In this document: positions 48,800 through 57,799 of the stretch, one piece after another
Layout: every line of letters starts with the position of its first letter
How positions within the stretch are numbered: the first letter of the stretch is position 1
NCBI RefSeq assembly: GCF_002556545.1
Contig: NZ_CP022685.1
Coordinates: forward strand, 5,186,001-5,250,000
DNA from: Streptomyces formicae
GTDB lineage: Bacteria; Actinomycetota; Actinomycetes; Streptomycetales; Streptomycetaceae
DNA length: 64,000 nt
Direction of reading: 5' to 3'
Position numbers and translations under genes: made by a program
The notes under the pieces: model-generated
Database searches by the model: none
Seen by the model: the letters and a program-made list of their open reading frames with translations, nothing else
What the model was told of the DNA's origin: nothing

Positions 48800-49155
48800 A
48801 CTCGGCTCCGGGTGATGGTGACGGTCACGTCGTCGAAGGGGACGGTGATCGGGGCGTCCGGCTTGTGCACGCACACCTCGACCTCCAGGACTCCGTCGTG
48901 CTTGAGACACGTCTGGGCGATGCGCTCGGAGAGCGTCTCGATGAGGTCGACGGGCTCGCCCTCGACGACGGCCACGACCTCCTCGGCCACGATTCCGTAG
49001 TGCACGGTCTTCGCCAGGTCGTCGTCGGCCGCGGCCGCTCGCGTGTCCAGGCCAAGCACCAGGTCCACGATGAAGGTCTGGCCTTCTTCGCGCTCCCGCG
49101 GATAGACACCGTGGTGCCCGCGGGCCTTGAGGCCGCGCAGCGCGACACGATCCAC
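48796..49155 (-). CDS. folB: Dihydroneopterin aldolase, 119 aa
   Basis: Splits dihydroneopterin to hydroxymethyl-dihydropterin and glycolaldehyde. Key blocks are VALRGLKARGHHGVYPRERE, DLAKTVHYGIVAEEV with the active-site Tyr, VDLIETLSERIAQ and VHKPDAPI. GTG at 49155 with GGAG eight bases upstream gives the usual 119 aa; codons further upstream are not conserved. It overlaps folK by four bases. A 224-base gap separates it from the NTF2-like gene, which may hold a separate promoter. Confidence 0.95.
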   Translation of the reverse strand: MDRVALRGLKARGHHGVYPREREEGQTFIVDLVLGLDTRAAAADDDLAKTVHYGIVAEEVVAVVEGEPVDLIETLSERIAQTCLKHDGVLEVEVCVHKPDAPITVPFDDVTVTITRSRV

Positions 49156-49379
49156 GCGAATCACTCCTGCAATCGTCGGTATCGGCAGGCCTGCACCGAG
49201 TGCGGTCGGCACACCAGCCTCGATCGAATCTACCTGCGAGCACCGACAGTGCTCGCCCGCGGGGCCCGTAGGCCGCCGCGGTGGACGGGTGTCGCGCCGC
49301 GTTCGGGCCGCGGCGCGTGGCTGGTAGCCGCCCATACCCGGCGGCCCGTGATCCCAACCACTTCTCGGCACCTACCCAC

Positions 49380-49880
49380 TCAGGAGGGTGTCTCGTCGCC
49401 TTCTTCGTCGTCGGTTTCGGCCAGCACGGGCGAGGCGTGGTGCGACCAGAGCTTCCAGCCGTCGGGTGTGCGCCGGAACACGTTCGTGGCGACCACGAGC
49501 TGGCCCACCAGCGGGCCGAGCTCGCCGCCGCCCTCCGGGGGCGGGCCGCCGCTGAGGATGTTCTCGGTGCAGGTCACCAGGGCGGTGTCACCGGCGACGC
49601 CGACCTTGAGGTCGGTCAGGAAGAACTGGATGTACTCCGTGTTCGCCATGATCAGCGCGTACGACCTGAGGACCTCGCCGCGCCCGGTGAGCACCGGCCA
49701 GCCGGGGTGCACGCAGGAGATCGCCTCGCCGGTCGTGGCCTGGCCCTCGCCGTCCTCCGCGGGGTCCTCGGAGTCCAGCCACAGGTCGGAGACCTCGTCG
49801 AAGTCGCCGCGCTCCAGGGCTTCGTAGAAGGCGGTGTTGGCGCGTTCGACCTGTTCGACGTCGGTCTGGGCCCCGGTCAC
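49380..49880 (-). CDS. NTF2-like (SnoaL-fold) protein, 166 aa
   Basis: VERANTAFYEALERGDFDEV is the first helix pair of the NTF2-like fold, followed by GRGEVLRSYALIMANTEYIQ, VTCTENILSG and FRRTPDGWKLWSHHASPV, as in the nuclear transport factor 2 family proteins of actinobacterial folate clusters. The fold forms a cone-shaped pocket but no catalytic residues are certain. GTG at 49880 overlaps the folP stop by GTGA, so its translation is coupled to FolP; a role as FolP partner is possible. Confidence 0.88.
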   Translation of the reverse strand: MTGAQTDVEQVERANTAFYEALERGDFDEVSDLWLDSEDPAEDGEGQATTGEAISCVHPGWPVLTGRGEVLRSYALIMANTEYIQFFLTDLKVGVAGDTALVTCTENILSGGPPPEGGGELGPLVGQLVVATNVFRRTPDGWKLWSHHASPVLAETDDEEGDETPS

Positions 49881-50749
49881 TTGTGGCCGCCAGCGGCGTC
49901 CGTGACGGCCTGGGCGACGCGGACCGCGTCGGCGGTCGCCCGCACCTCGTGCACGCGGACCGCCCAGGCGCCCTGGTGGGCGGCGATGGCGGAGACCGCG
50001 GCGGTGGCCGCGTCGCGCTCGCGGGCGGGTGGCGGGGCGCCCTCGGGGCCCGCGAGGACCCGGCCGAGGAACCTCTTGCGGGAGGCGGCGACCAGGATCG
50101 GGTGGCCGAGCTCGCGCAGCCGCTCCAGACCCGCGAGGAGCGTCAGGTCGTGCTCGGCCTCCTTGGAGAAGCCGAGGCCCGGGTCGACGACGATGCGCTC
50201 GGGGGCGATGCCGCCCTCGATGGCGGCCGCCACGCGCGCGTGGAGCTCGTCGACGACCTCGCGGAGCACGTCCTCGTAGTGCGGCTTGGCGTGGATGTCG
50301 GTGAGGAAGCCGCGCCAGTGCATGACGACGAAGGGGGCGCCCGCGGCGGCAACCGCAGGGACCATGCGCGGGTCGGCGAGGCCGCCGCTGACGTCGTTGA
50401 CCAGGACGGCGCCCGCCGCGAGCGCCTGCTCGGCGACGGTGGCGCGCATGGTGTCCACGGAGACCGTGACGCCCTCGGCCGCCAGGCCGCGCACCACGGG
50501 GACGACGCGCTTGAGCTCCTCGTCCTCGTCCACGCGCGGTGCGCCGGGGCGGGTGGACTCGCCGCCGACGTCGACCAGGTCGGCGCCCTGCGCGACCAGG
50601 TCGATGCCGTGTTTGACGGCGGCCGTGGTGTCGAACCAGCGGCCGCCGTCGGAGAAGGAGTCGGGCGTCACGTTCACGACCCCCATGACCGCACAGCGGT
50701 CCCACTCCGGAAGCCCCTGGACCGTTCCCCGCCCGCGCAACGTACTCAT
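49877..50749 (-). CDS. folP: Dihydropteroate synthase, 290 aa
   Basis: Joins the activated pterin to p-aminobenzoate, and is the sulfonamide target. The pterin-binding blocks are MGVVNVTPDSFSDGG, VDVGGESTRPGAPRV, VLVNDVSGG, IVVDPGLGFSK and VAASRKRFLG. ATG at 50749. It leads the operon folP-NTF2-folB-folK-DUF3180, convergent with folE, so all GTP-to-dihydropteroate steps except the phosphatase are encoded here. Confidence 0.96.
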   Translation of the reverse strand: MSTLRGRGTVQGLPEWDRCAVMGVVNVTPDSFSDGGRWFDTTAAVKHGIDLVAQGADLVDVGGESTRPGAPRVDEDEELKRVVPVVRGLAAEGVTVSVDTMRATVAEQALAAGAVLVNDVSGGLADPRMVPAVAAAGAPFVVMHWRGFLTDIHAKPHYEDVLREVVDELHARVAAAIEGGIAPERIVVDPGLGFSKEAEHDLTLLAGLERLRELGHPILVAASRKRFLGRVLAGPEGAPPPARERDAATAAVSAIAAHQGAWAVRVHEVRATADAVRVAQAVTDAAGGHK

Positions 50750-50779
50750 GCGTCCAGCCTAGGCCCGGACAAGGGCCGA

Positions 50780-52624
50780 TTACGCCGCCTGGACCTCGCG
50801 CTCGGCGGCCTGGTGCGGGCAGGGACGGCGCTGTGCGGTGCCCTTGCGCAGGAACCGGGGCAGCGCGAGCGTGACGAAGCCCTCGGCCTGCATCGCGGCG
50901 AAGCCGATGCGGGGCAGGTCCTTGCTGGAGCGGTAGACCACGAAGCGGGGCTCCCAGCGGGGGCGGAACTTCGCGTTGAACTTGTACAGGGACTCGATCT
51001 GGAACCAGCGGGACAGGAAGACGAGCAGCCCGCGCCAGGCGCGAAGCACCGGGCCCGCGCCGATCTTCTCGCCGCGGGCGAGCGCCGCGCGGAACATCGC
51101 GAAGTTGAGGGACACGCGCGCGATGCCGAGCTTCGGGGCGGCCTGGAGGGCGGCCACGATGAGCAGTTCGTTCATGCCGGGGTCGGCCGAGCGGTCGCGG
51201 CGCATGAGGTCCAGGGAGACGCCGTCCTTGCCCCAGGGGACGAAGTGCAGGACGGCCTTCAGGTCGCCGTAGGCGCCCGGCTCCTCGTCGGCCTTGTGGG
51301 CGGTCGCGATCAGACAGTCGCCGTCGTCCGGGTCGCCGATGCGGCCGAGCGCCATGGAGAAGCCGCGCTCGGTGTCGGTGCCGCGCCAGTCGTCGGCGGC
51401 GCGCTGGATCCTGGCCAGCTCGTTCTCGCCGAGGTCACGGATGCGCCGTACGCGCGTCTCGTACCCATTGCGCTCGATTCGCTTGACCATCTGGCGTACG
51501 TTGCGCATCGCACGCCCGGACAGGGAGAAATCCGCGACGTCCACCACCGCCTCGTCGCCGAGTTCGAGGGCGTCAAGGCCGGTCTCGCGGGTCCAGACCT
51601 CGCCGCCGGTCTCGGAGCAGCCCATGACGGCGGGCGTCCAGGAGTGGGCCTTCGCCTCGTCCATGAAGCGCTCGATCGCGCCGGGCCAGGCCTCGACGTC
51701 GCCGATCGGGTCGCCGCTCGCGAGCATCACTCCGGAGACGACGCGGTAGGTGACGGCGGCCTTGCCGCTGGGGGAGAAGACGACGCCCTTGTCGCGGCGG
51801 AGCGCGAAGTGGCCCAGCGAGTCGCGGCCGCCGTGCTTGTCGAGCAGGGCGCGCAGCTTGGTCTCGTCGTCCTCGGTGAGGCGTGCGGCCGGGTGCTCGG
51901 GGCGGAAGGCCAGGTAGATGGTGGTGAGCGCGGTCAGCATGCCGAGTGCGCCCAGGGAGAAACCAACCGTCCAGGAGGTGCGTCCGTAGTAGTCGACGGG
52001 GCCTTCGAGACCGAAGAGTCCGTAGAGGACGTGCGCCAGGCGCTCGGTGATGCTCGGGTCCCCGATCACCTTCCCGGGGTGGGCGCTGACGATCACCAGA
52101 CCGAGGAGGATCGAACCCGCTCCGAGGAGGACGAAATTGGCCAGTGCCCGCCAGCGGCTGCGCGGGTCGGGCAGGGCCGTGAACTCACTCCGATGGCGCA
52201 GCAGGAGAGCGAGCAGAGCGAGCGAGATCACCACGCCGATCACGGAGTGCCGGTAGGTGAACTGCGCCACGGCGCCCGCGGGCAGCAGCACCACGGCGGC
52301 CCGCCAGGCCCGCCGTTTGTGGCGGCGCAGGCCGTGCGCGAGCAGCAGCAGCAAGATGCCCGAGCTGAGCGCGAGGGCGGCCGCGAAGGGGCCGAGCGCG
52401 CCCGGCAGGACCTCCGCGATGGCGTGCATGCGACTGTGCCGGAAGCGCGGGAAGACACCCGCCGCCACGTTCAGCAGCCCTACGAGCAGGCAGGCCCTGG
52501 CGACGAGGGTCGGCACTGCCTCCGGGCGCGGGCCGCGCAGTATCCGGTGGAGCCGCCCGTCATGATGGTGGTCCTCACTGCTCGGAACCCCACCCGACAT
52601 TTCCCCATCTATCCTGACAGACAT
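50780..52624 (-). CDS. MprF-like aminoacyl-phosphatidylglycerol synthase (DUF2156), 614 aa
   Basis: About six membrane helices (residues 40-250, for example LVARACLLVGLLNVAAGVFP and AVVLLPAGAVAQFTYRHSV) precede a cytosolic DUF2156 double-GNAT domain (about 270-600) with VVFSPSGKAAVTYRVVSGVM, GDPIGDVEAWPGAIERFM, NVRQMVKRIERNGYETRVRR and FNAKFRPRWEPRFVVY, the signature of lysyl/alanyl-PG transferases. Such enzymes add amino acids from tRNA to phosphatidylglycerol and reduce cationic-peptide binding. ATG at 52624 is used; an ATG at 52600 is equally possible. It is transcribed divergently from the esterase gene. Confidence 0.9.
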   Translation of the reverse strand: MSVRIDGEMSGGVPSSEDHHHDGRLHRILRGPRPEAVPTLVARACLLVGLLNVAAGVFPRFRHSRMHAIAEVLPGALGPFAAALALSSGILLLLLAHGLRRHKRRAWRAAVVLLPAGAVAQFTYRHSVIGVVISLALLALLLRHRSEFTALPDPRSRWRALANFVLLGAGSILLGLVIVSAHPGKVIGDPSITERLAHVLYGLFGLEGPVDYYGRTSWTVGFSLGALGMLTALTTIYLAFRPEHPAARLTEDDETKLRALLDKHGGRDSLGHFALRRDKGVVFSPSGKAAVTYRVVSGVMLASGDPIGDVEAWPGAIERFMDEAKAHSWTPAVMGCSETGGEVWTRETGLDALELGDEAVVDVADFSLSGRAMRNVRQMVKRIERNGYETRVRRIRDLGENELARIQRAADDWRGTDTERGFSMALGRIGDPDDGDCLIATAHKADEEPGAYGDLKAVLHFVPWGKDGVSLDLMRRDRSADPGMNELLIVAALQAAPKLGIARVSLNFAMFRAALARGEKIGAGPVLRAWRGLLVFLSRWFQIESLYKFNAKFRPRWEPRFVVYRSSKDLPRIGFAAMQAEGFVTLALPRFLRKGTAQRRPCPHQAAEREVQAA

Positions 52625-52849
52625 CGCATCCCGTAGTTCTGCGAGAGAGCTTGAATCCGGTGCCAAAGCGGCATCCGGCACTATTGCGCCCTCTAGGACG
52701 GTCCTTCCGGGAGACGGGTTCACTCCCGACCGGAAAACCGGAGGAAAAGCTCCGGCAAGAGCCAGTAAGGCCGAGGTCCGGGTTCGGTCACGGTCCGGCA
52801 GGCCACGGCAAAGCCGGGCAAAGGTAGAAAGTGCAGGCAGGAACACCCC

Positions 52850-53968
52850 ATGGGACTCACGAGCAACAAGGTCCTGACCCTTGCGGTCGTGCTGGCCGTT
52901 CTGCTCTTCGTCGGCACTATATGGCTCTGGCCGCGCCTCGCGCGCCAGTCCTGGAAGGCCGTCACGGGGAGGGTGGGGCTGCTGATCGCCACGCAGGTCG
53001 CGATCTTCGCCTCGATCGGCCTCTCGGCGAACCAGGCGTTCGGCTTCTACGCCACCTGGGCCGACCTCTTCGGGCAGGAGACGAGTCCCGGCGTGGTGGT
53101 GGACCACGACCCGGCCAAAGGGGAGGGTCCGGTAAAGGTCCTCGACACCCAGCCGGTGAACGTGCCCGGCGGCAGCAGGCCCGCCACCGGCGGCCAGATC
53201 CAGAAGGTCGACATCGGCGGCAGGACGTCGAACATAGCCAGCCCCGCCTACGTCTACCTGCCGCCCGAGTACTTCCAACCGCAGTACAAGAACCGCAAGT
53301 TCCCCGCCTCCGTGGTCCTCACCGGCTACCCGGGCACCGCGGAGGCGCTCATCAAGGGCCTGCACTACCCGCAGACCGCGCACCGCCAGGCCGCCAACGG
53401 CAAGATGCAGCCGATGATCCTGATCATGATGCGGCCGACCGTCGCGCCGCCCAGGGACACCGAGTGCGTGGACATCCCCGGCGGCCCGCAGACCGAGACG
53501 TTCTTCGCCAAGGACCTGCCCCACGCGATCTCCGGCCAGTACCGGGTGGGCACCAAGGCCGAGAACTGGGGCATCATCGGCGACTCCACCGGCGGCTACT
53601 GCGCCCTGAAGCTCGCCATGCACCACCCCGACAAGTACGGCGCGGGCGCGGGCCTCTCCGCGTACTACAAGGCGCCCATCGACGTCACCACGGGCGATCT
53701 CTTCCACGGTGACAAGGAGCTGGAGCAGCGCGCCAACCTGGACTGGTACCTGGAGCACATGCCGCCGCCCAAGACCTCCCTGCTGGTGAGCAGCAGCAAG
53801 AAGGGCGAGAGCAACTACAAGGACACCTTGAAGTTCATCGACAAGGTGAAGGCCCCCACGCGGATCTCGTCGATCACGCTCGACAGCGGCGGCCACAACT
53901 TCAACACCTGGCGCCGGGAGATCCCGGCGACCCTGCAGTGGATCAGCGGCCGCCTCACCGACAACTGA
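52850..53968 (+). CDS. Membrane-anchored esterase, alpha/beta-hydrolase fold, 372 aa
   Basis: Two N-terminal membrane helices (about 8-27 and 42-66) anchor an extracytoplasmic esterase_D-like domain. The nucleophile elbow GDSTGG has S246, and LDSGGHNF near the C-terminus holds the catalytic His; the acid is probably in the KFIDKVKAPT region. The family includes mycolyltransferase-like and trehalose-corynomycolate enzymes as well as simple esterases, so substrate is open. ATG at 52850 follows GCAGGAA. Adjacency with a lipid aminoacyltransferase suggests membrane-lipid chemistry, for example hydrolysis of aminoacyl lipid, but this is conjecture. Confidence 0.82.
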   Translation: MGLTSNKVLTLAVVLAVLLFVGTIWLWPRLARQSWKAVTGRVGLLIATQVAIFASIGLSANQAFGFYATWADLFGQETSPGVVVDHDPAKGEGPVKVLDTQPVNVPGGSRPATGGQIQKVDIGGRTSNIASPAYVYLPPEYFQPQYKNRKFPASVVLTGYPGTAEALIKGLHYPQTAHRQAANGKMQPMILIMMRPTVAPPRDTECVDIPGGPQTETFFAKDLPHAISGQYRVGTKAENWGIIGDSTGGYCALKLAMHHPDKYGAGAGLSAYYKAPIDVTTGDLFHGDKELEQRANLDWYLEHMPPPKTSLLVSSSKKGESNYKDTLKFIDKVKAPTRISSITLDSGGHNFNTWRREIPATLQWISGRLTDN

Positions 53969-54030
53969 GCGCCACGCGCCGCCGGGTGAGCTCGCTCACA
54001 CCGAGGCCCCTCACGCCGTGATGAGCTCTC

Positions 54031-55179
54031 TCACACCTTGGTGACCGTCTCCAGCTCGACCTCGTCGCGCGCGATGGCCTGCGCGTCCGCTGCCGTGGAG
54101 CGGCGCAGCGCCTCGTGCAGCCTGGCGGGTGTGAGCACCCCCAGGAAGCGGCCCTCGCTGTCCTTGTCGATCACCGCGATCCAGCCCGCGTCGTGCTGGA
54201 GCATCGTCGCGAACGCCTGCTTGAGGCTCGCGCCCACCGGGAGCCAGGCCTCCATGCGCCGCGCGTGCTCGCGGACCGTGCCGCTCTCCCCGCGCGCGTG
54301 CTCGGCGGAGATCCAGCCGTGCAGGTTGTTCTCGCCGTCCAGGACGACGGCCCAGCGGGCGTCGAGCTTCTTGGGCAGCGGGTCGTCGAGGTGCACCACG
54401 GGCGGCTGCTCCAGGTCGCCCTCCTCGATCGGCGTCACGGAGAGCCGCTTGAGGCCGCGGTCCGCGCCCACGAAGTCGGCCACGTAGTCGTTGGCGGGGG
54501 CGCCGAGGACGGTCGACGGGGTGTCGAACTGCTCGATGCGGCCCTGCCCGTAGACGGCGATCCGGTCGCCGAGGCGGACCGCCTCCTCGATGTCGTGCGT
54601 GACGAAGAGCACGGTCTTGCGTACGGCCTGCTGGAGGCGGAGGAACTCGTTCTGCAGGTGCTCGCGCACCACGGGGTCGACCGCGCCGAACGGCTCGTCC
54701 ATCAGGAGCACCGGCGGATCGGCCGCCAGGGCGCGGGCCACGCCGACGCGTTGGCGCTGGCCGCCGGAGAGCTGCTCGGGGTAGCGGTCGCCGAAGACGG
54801 CGGGGTCGAGGCCGACCAGGTCGAGGAGTTCGGCGGCGCGCTCGCGTGCCTTGCCGCGCTTGACGCCCAGGAGGTGCGGGACGGTCGCGGTGTTCTCCAG
54901 GACCGTCTTGTGCGGGAAGAGGCCGACCTGCTGGATCACATAGCCGATGCGGCGCCGGAGTCGGACCGGGTCGGTGTCGGATATGTCCTCGCCGTCGACG
55001 AGTATCCGGCCCTCGCTCGGCTCGATGAGCCGGTTCACCATCTTCATCGTCGTGGTCTTGCCGCAGCCCGACGGGCCGACGAGCGTGACCAGTTCGCCCT
55101 CGGCGACCTCGAAGGACAGATCGTCGACGGCCGTGGTGCCGTCCGCGTAACGCTTGGTGACGTGCTCGAACCGGATCAT
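54031..55179 (-). CDS. Glycine betaine/carnitine/choline ABC transporter ATPase with CBS domains, 382 aa
   Basis: Walker A GPSGCGKTT (about 36-44), Q-loop GYVIQQVGLFPHKTV, signature LSGGQRQRVGVARAL, Walker B VLLMDEPFGAVDP and the switch in VLFVTHDIEEAVRLGD fit the OpuCA/ProV class. Two C-terminal CBS domains (about 265-380), which sense ionic strength and cyclic di-AMP in relatives, are present. It is on the opposite strand to its permeases at 55338 and 56063 and binding protein at 56819; the two halves are divergent across 158 bases. Confidence 0.93.
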   Translation of the reverse strand: MIRFEHVTKRYADGTTAVDDLSFEVAEGELVTLVGPSGCGKTTTMKMVNRLIEPSEGRILVDGEDISDTDPVRLRRRIGYVIQQVGLFPHKTVLENTATVPHLLGVKRGKARERAAELLDLVGLDPAVFGDRYPEQLSGGQRQRVGVARALAADPPVLLMDEPFGAVDPVVREHLQNEFLRLQQAVRKTVLFVTHDIEEAVRLGDRIAVYGQGRIEQFDTPSTVLGAPANDYVADFVGADRGLKRLSVTPIEEGDLEQPPVVHLDDPLPKKLDARWAVVLDGENNLHGWISAEHARGESGTVREHARRMEAWLPVGASLKQAFATMLQHDAGWIAVIDKDSEGRFLGVLTPARLHEALRRSTAADAQAIARDEVELETVTKV

Positions 55180-55253
55180 GTTTCCCCATTGTGGCGGGCG
55201 GTGGCGGGCTTTGCGTGAAGGCCGTGTTTCGGCCCTACAACGAGTCTCGGCGA

Positions 55254-55276
55254 TTGTCAGTGCCTCGCGTTAGGGT
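55254..55276 (+). promoter_or_regulatory. RecA-NDp/PafBC-type promoter upstream of the betaine permeases
   Basis: TTGTCAGTG (55254-55262), eight bases, then TAGGGT (55271-55276): an exact match to the pattern TTGTCRGTG-N8-TAnnnT. Start of transcription would fall near 55283, about 55 bases before the permease GTG. Confidence 0.6.
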
Positions 55277-55337
55277 CGCCAGACACGGGGGGACGTGTGT
55301 GCGGCATACGTCTGGGATTTCGGGGGAGGTGGGGCGC

Positions 55338-56066
55338 GTGGCGCAGCAGAACTGTCTGGTGACGAACGACTGGATCTGCGGGGAGTATCTCCGCACCCGC
55401 AGCCAGGAGTTGATCGACGCGACCCTTCAGCACGTCGGGATCACGCTCGCCTCGGTCGCGATCGGCCTCGCGGTGTCGCTGCCGCTCGCGCTGCTCGCGC
55501 GGCGCTGGCGCTTCCTCGCGGGACCGATCCTCGGCGTGACGACCGTGCTCTACACGGTGCCCTCGCTCGCCATGTTCTCGCTGCTGCTGCCGTTCTTCGG
55601 CCTCTCCGTCTCACTGGTCGTCACGGGCCTGGTCCTGTATTCGCTCACGGTCCTCGTGCGGAACATCCTGGCCGGTCTGCAAGCCGTGCCCGACGAGGCA
55701 CGGGACGCCGCCAAGGGCATGGGGTACGGCCCGTTGCGGCTGCTCTGGGAGGTGGAGCTGCCGCTCGCGCTGCCCGCCCTCCTCGCCGGTGTCCGCATCA
55801 CCACGGTCTCCACCGTCGCCCTGACCACCGTCGGCGCCATCGTGGACTACGGCGGCCTCGGCTCGCTGATCCTCGACGGCCTCGACACGACCTTCAAGGC
55901 CCAGGTGCTCACCGCGTCGGTGCTCTGCGTGCTCCTCGCGATCGTGGCCGACGTGCTGTTGCTCGGCCTCCAGCGCCTGCTGACCCCGTGGACCCGCGTC
56001 CACCGCATACGTACGAGCCGTGCCGCCCGCAAGGCGGCCGTGGCCAAGGTGGCTGAACCCGCATGA
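55338..56066 (+). CDS. Betaine/choline ABC transporter permease OpuCB-like, 242 aa
   Basis: The BPD_transp_1 fold is plain: membrane helices at LASVAIGLAVSLPLALLARR, TVLYTVPSLAMFSLLLPFFG and the EAA loop DEARDAAKGMGYGPLRLLWEVELPLALPAL (in parts). Five to six helices in total. GTG at 55338 has GGGAGG ten bases before; an in-frame GTG at 55329 is too close to that site. It overlaps the second permease by ATGA (56063), so the two are coupled and likely form a heterodimer. Confidence 0.92.
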   Translation: MAQQNCLVTNDWICGEYLRTRSQELIDATLQHVGITLASVAIGLAVSLPLALLARRWRFLAGPILGVTTVLYTVPSLAMFSLLLPFFGLSVSLVVTGLVLYSLTVLVRNILAGLQAVPDEARDAAKGMGYGPLRLLWEVELPLALPALLAGVRITTVSTVALTTVGAIVDYGGLGSLILDGLDTTFKAQVLTASVLCVLLAIVADVLLLGLQRLLTPWTRVHRIRTSRAARKAAVAKVAEPA

Positions 56067-56752
56067 ACGAGATCACCGGTGCGTACGACTGGCTGACCAC
56101 GGGCGCCAACTGGCAGGGCGAGAAGGGGGTGTGGCACCGCCTCTCCGAGCACCTGTACTTCAGCGGGGTCACGCTCGCCGTCGCCTGCGCGATCGCACTG
56201 CCCCTCGCGCTGTACCTCGGCCACATCGGCAAGGGCGGCGCCCTCGCGGTCAACATCTCCAACATCGGCCGCGCGGTGCCCACGCTGGCGCTGCTCATCC
56301 TGCTCACGCTCACCCCGCTCGGCGAGCACGGGGACGCGCCGACGCTGATCGCCCTCGTCCTCTTCGCGGTGCCGCCGCTGCTCACCAACGCCTACCTCGG
56401 GATGCGCGAGGTCGACAGGGCGGTGGTGGAGGCGGCGCGCGGGATGGGCATGAGCGGACGCCAGCTGTTCGCGCGGGTCGAGCTGCCGCTGGCGTACCCG
56501 CTGATCATGACGGGCATACGGTCGGCGGGCGTGCAGGTCGTCGCGACGGCCACGCTCGCCGCGATGGCGGGCGAGGGCGGCCTCGGCCGCATCATCACGG
56601 CCGGGTTCAACCTGCAGAACACGCCCCAGGTGGTCGCGGGCGCGCTCCTGGTGGCGCTTCTCGCGCTGCTGGTCGAGGCGGTCCTCGTCCTGGCGGGGCG
56701 GCTCTTCGACCCGCGCAGGGGGACGCGGTCGAGCAGCGAGGCCGTTCAGTGA
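56063..56752 (+). CDS. Betaine/choline ABC transporter permease OpuCD-like, 229 aa
   Basis: Helices at FSGVTLAVACAIALPLALYL, AVPTLALLILLTLTPLGEHG and LIALVLFAVPPLLTNAYLGM, and the EAA motif AVVEAARGMGMSGRQLFARV are typical of the second OpuC permease. ATG at 56063 overlaps the preceding stop. The stop codon lies in a 27-bp tandem duplication. The binding protein gene follows after 66 bases. Confidence 0.92.
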   Translation: MNEITGAYDWLTTGANWQGEKGVWHRLSEHLYFSGVTLAVACAIALPLALYLGHIGKGGALAVNISNIGRAVPTLALLILLTLTPLGEHGDAPTLIALVLFAVPPLLTNAYLGMREVDRAVVEAARGMGMSGRQLFARVELPLAYPLIMTGIRSAGVQVVATATLAAMAGEGGLGRIITAGFNLQNTPQVVAGALLVALLALLVEAVLVLAGRLFDPRRGTRSSSEAVQ

Positions 56753-56789
56753 GTTCGGTTCGGCGAGGCCGTTCGGTGAGTTCGGTTCT
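56736..56789 (+). repeat. 27-bp tandem duplication spanning the permease stop codon
   Basis: Copies 56736-56762 and 56763-56789 differ at two bases. The permease stop TGA (56750-56752) is in the first; the second repeats GTGAG at the same offset. Confidence 0.8.
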
Positions 56790-56818
56790 CTGATTCCTTT
56801 CGAAATGGTGGTTCACCG

Positions 56819-57799
56819 ATGAACAGCACAACGCGTCGCGCGCGACGGATGGCGGGGGCGGCCGCGGCCGTCGTCGCCCTGACCGCTGGGCTCGCCGCGT
56901 GCGGCGGGGACAGCCTGGAGGACAAGGACGGGGGATCGGACAAGGCGGGCGGTGACAAGAAGGGCTCGCTGGTGGTGGGTTCGGCGCGGTTCACCGAACA
57001 GAAGGTGCTCGCCGAGCTCTATGTGGGTCTCCTGAAGGACGCGGGATATGACGCACAGGTCAAGACCGTGCAGAACCGCGAGATCTACAAGCCCGAGCTG
57101 GAGAAGGGCTCGATCGACATCGCGCCCGAATACGCGGCGACGCTCGCGGAATTCCTCAACCTGGAGAAGAACGGCCCGAAGGCGAAGCCCGTCGCCTCCA
57201 GCGATGCCGACGCCACCGTGGCCGCCCTGAAGAAGCTCGCCGAGCCGCAGGGCCTGAAGGTCCTTCCCGCCGGTGACGCGGTCGACCAGAACGCGTTCGC
57301 GGTGTCCGCGGAATACGCCAAGGAGCACAAGCTCAAGACGCTTTCCGATCTCGGCAAGTCGGGCGAGAAGGTGAAGGTCGCGGCGAGTGACGAATGCGAG
57401 TCCAGGCCGTTCTGCGCGCCGGGGCTGAAGAAGAAGTACGGCATCGACGTCACCGGAATCGACCCCAAGGGCGTCGGCACCACGCAGTCCAAGCAGGCCG
57501 TGAAGACCGGCACGGACCAGTTGGTCCTGACCACGACGACCGACGCGACGCTGAAGAACTTCGACCTCGTGATCCTCGAGGACGACAAGAAGCTGCAGAA
57601 CGCGGACAACATCCTGCCCGTGGTGAACGCCAAGGACGCGGGCGACAAGGACATAGCCGCGGCGCTCGGCAAGCTGACGAAGACGCTCACGACGGACGAC
57701 CTCGTCGAACTCAACCGGAAGGTCGACGCGGAGCGGCAGAAGGAAGCGGATGTCGCGAAGGACTATCTGGAGTCGAAGGGGCTGATCGGGAAGTCCTGA
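56819..57799 (+). CDS. Betaine/choline-binding lipoprotein OpuCC-like, 326 aa
   Basis: Signal peptide with lipobox GLAACGGD (lipidated Cys about residue 28), followed by a charged spacer and the OpuAC domain (about 50-320) with VVGSARFTEQKVLAELYVGL, KPELEKGSIDIAPEYAATLA and LVILEDDKKLQNADNILPVV. It delivers quaternary amines to the permeases. ATG at 56819. Its last codons (GKS-stop) are part of a 13-14-bp repeated unit. Confidence 0.92.
   Translation: MNSTTRRARRMAGAAAAVVALTAGLAACGGDSLEDKDGGSDKAGGDKKGSLVVGSARFTEQKVLAELYVGLLKDAGYDAQVKTVQNREIYKPELEKGSIDIAPEYAATLAEFLNLEKNGPKAKPVASSDADATVAALKKLAEPQGLKVLPAGDAVDQNAFAVSAEYAKEHKLKTLSDLGKSGEKVKVAASDECESRPFCAPGLKKKYGIDVTGIDPKGVGTTQSKQAVKTGTDQLVLTTTTDATLKNFDLVILEDDKKLQNADNILPVVNAKDAGDKDIAAALGKLTKTLTTDDLVELNRKVDAERQKEADVAKDYLESKGLIGKS

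Noticed and set aside
49883..52636. A 917-codon plus-strand frame opposite folP and the MprF-like gene
   Set aside because: Both minus-strand genes are certain and fully explain the region.
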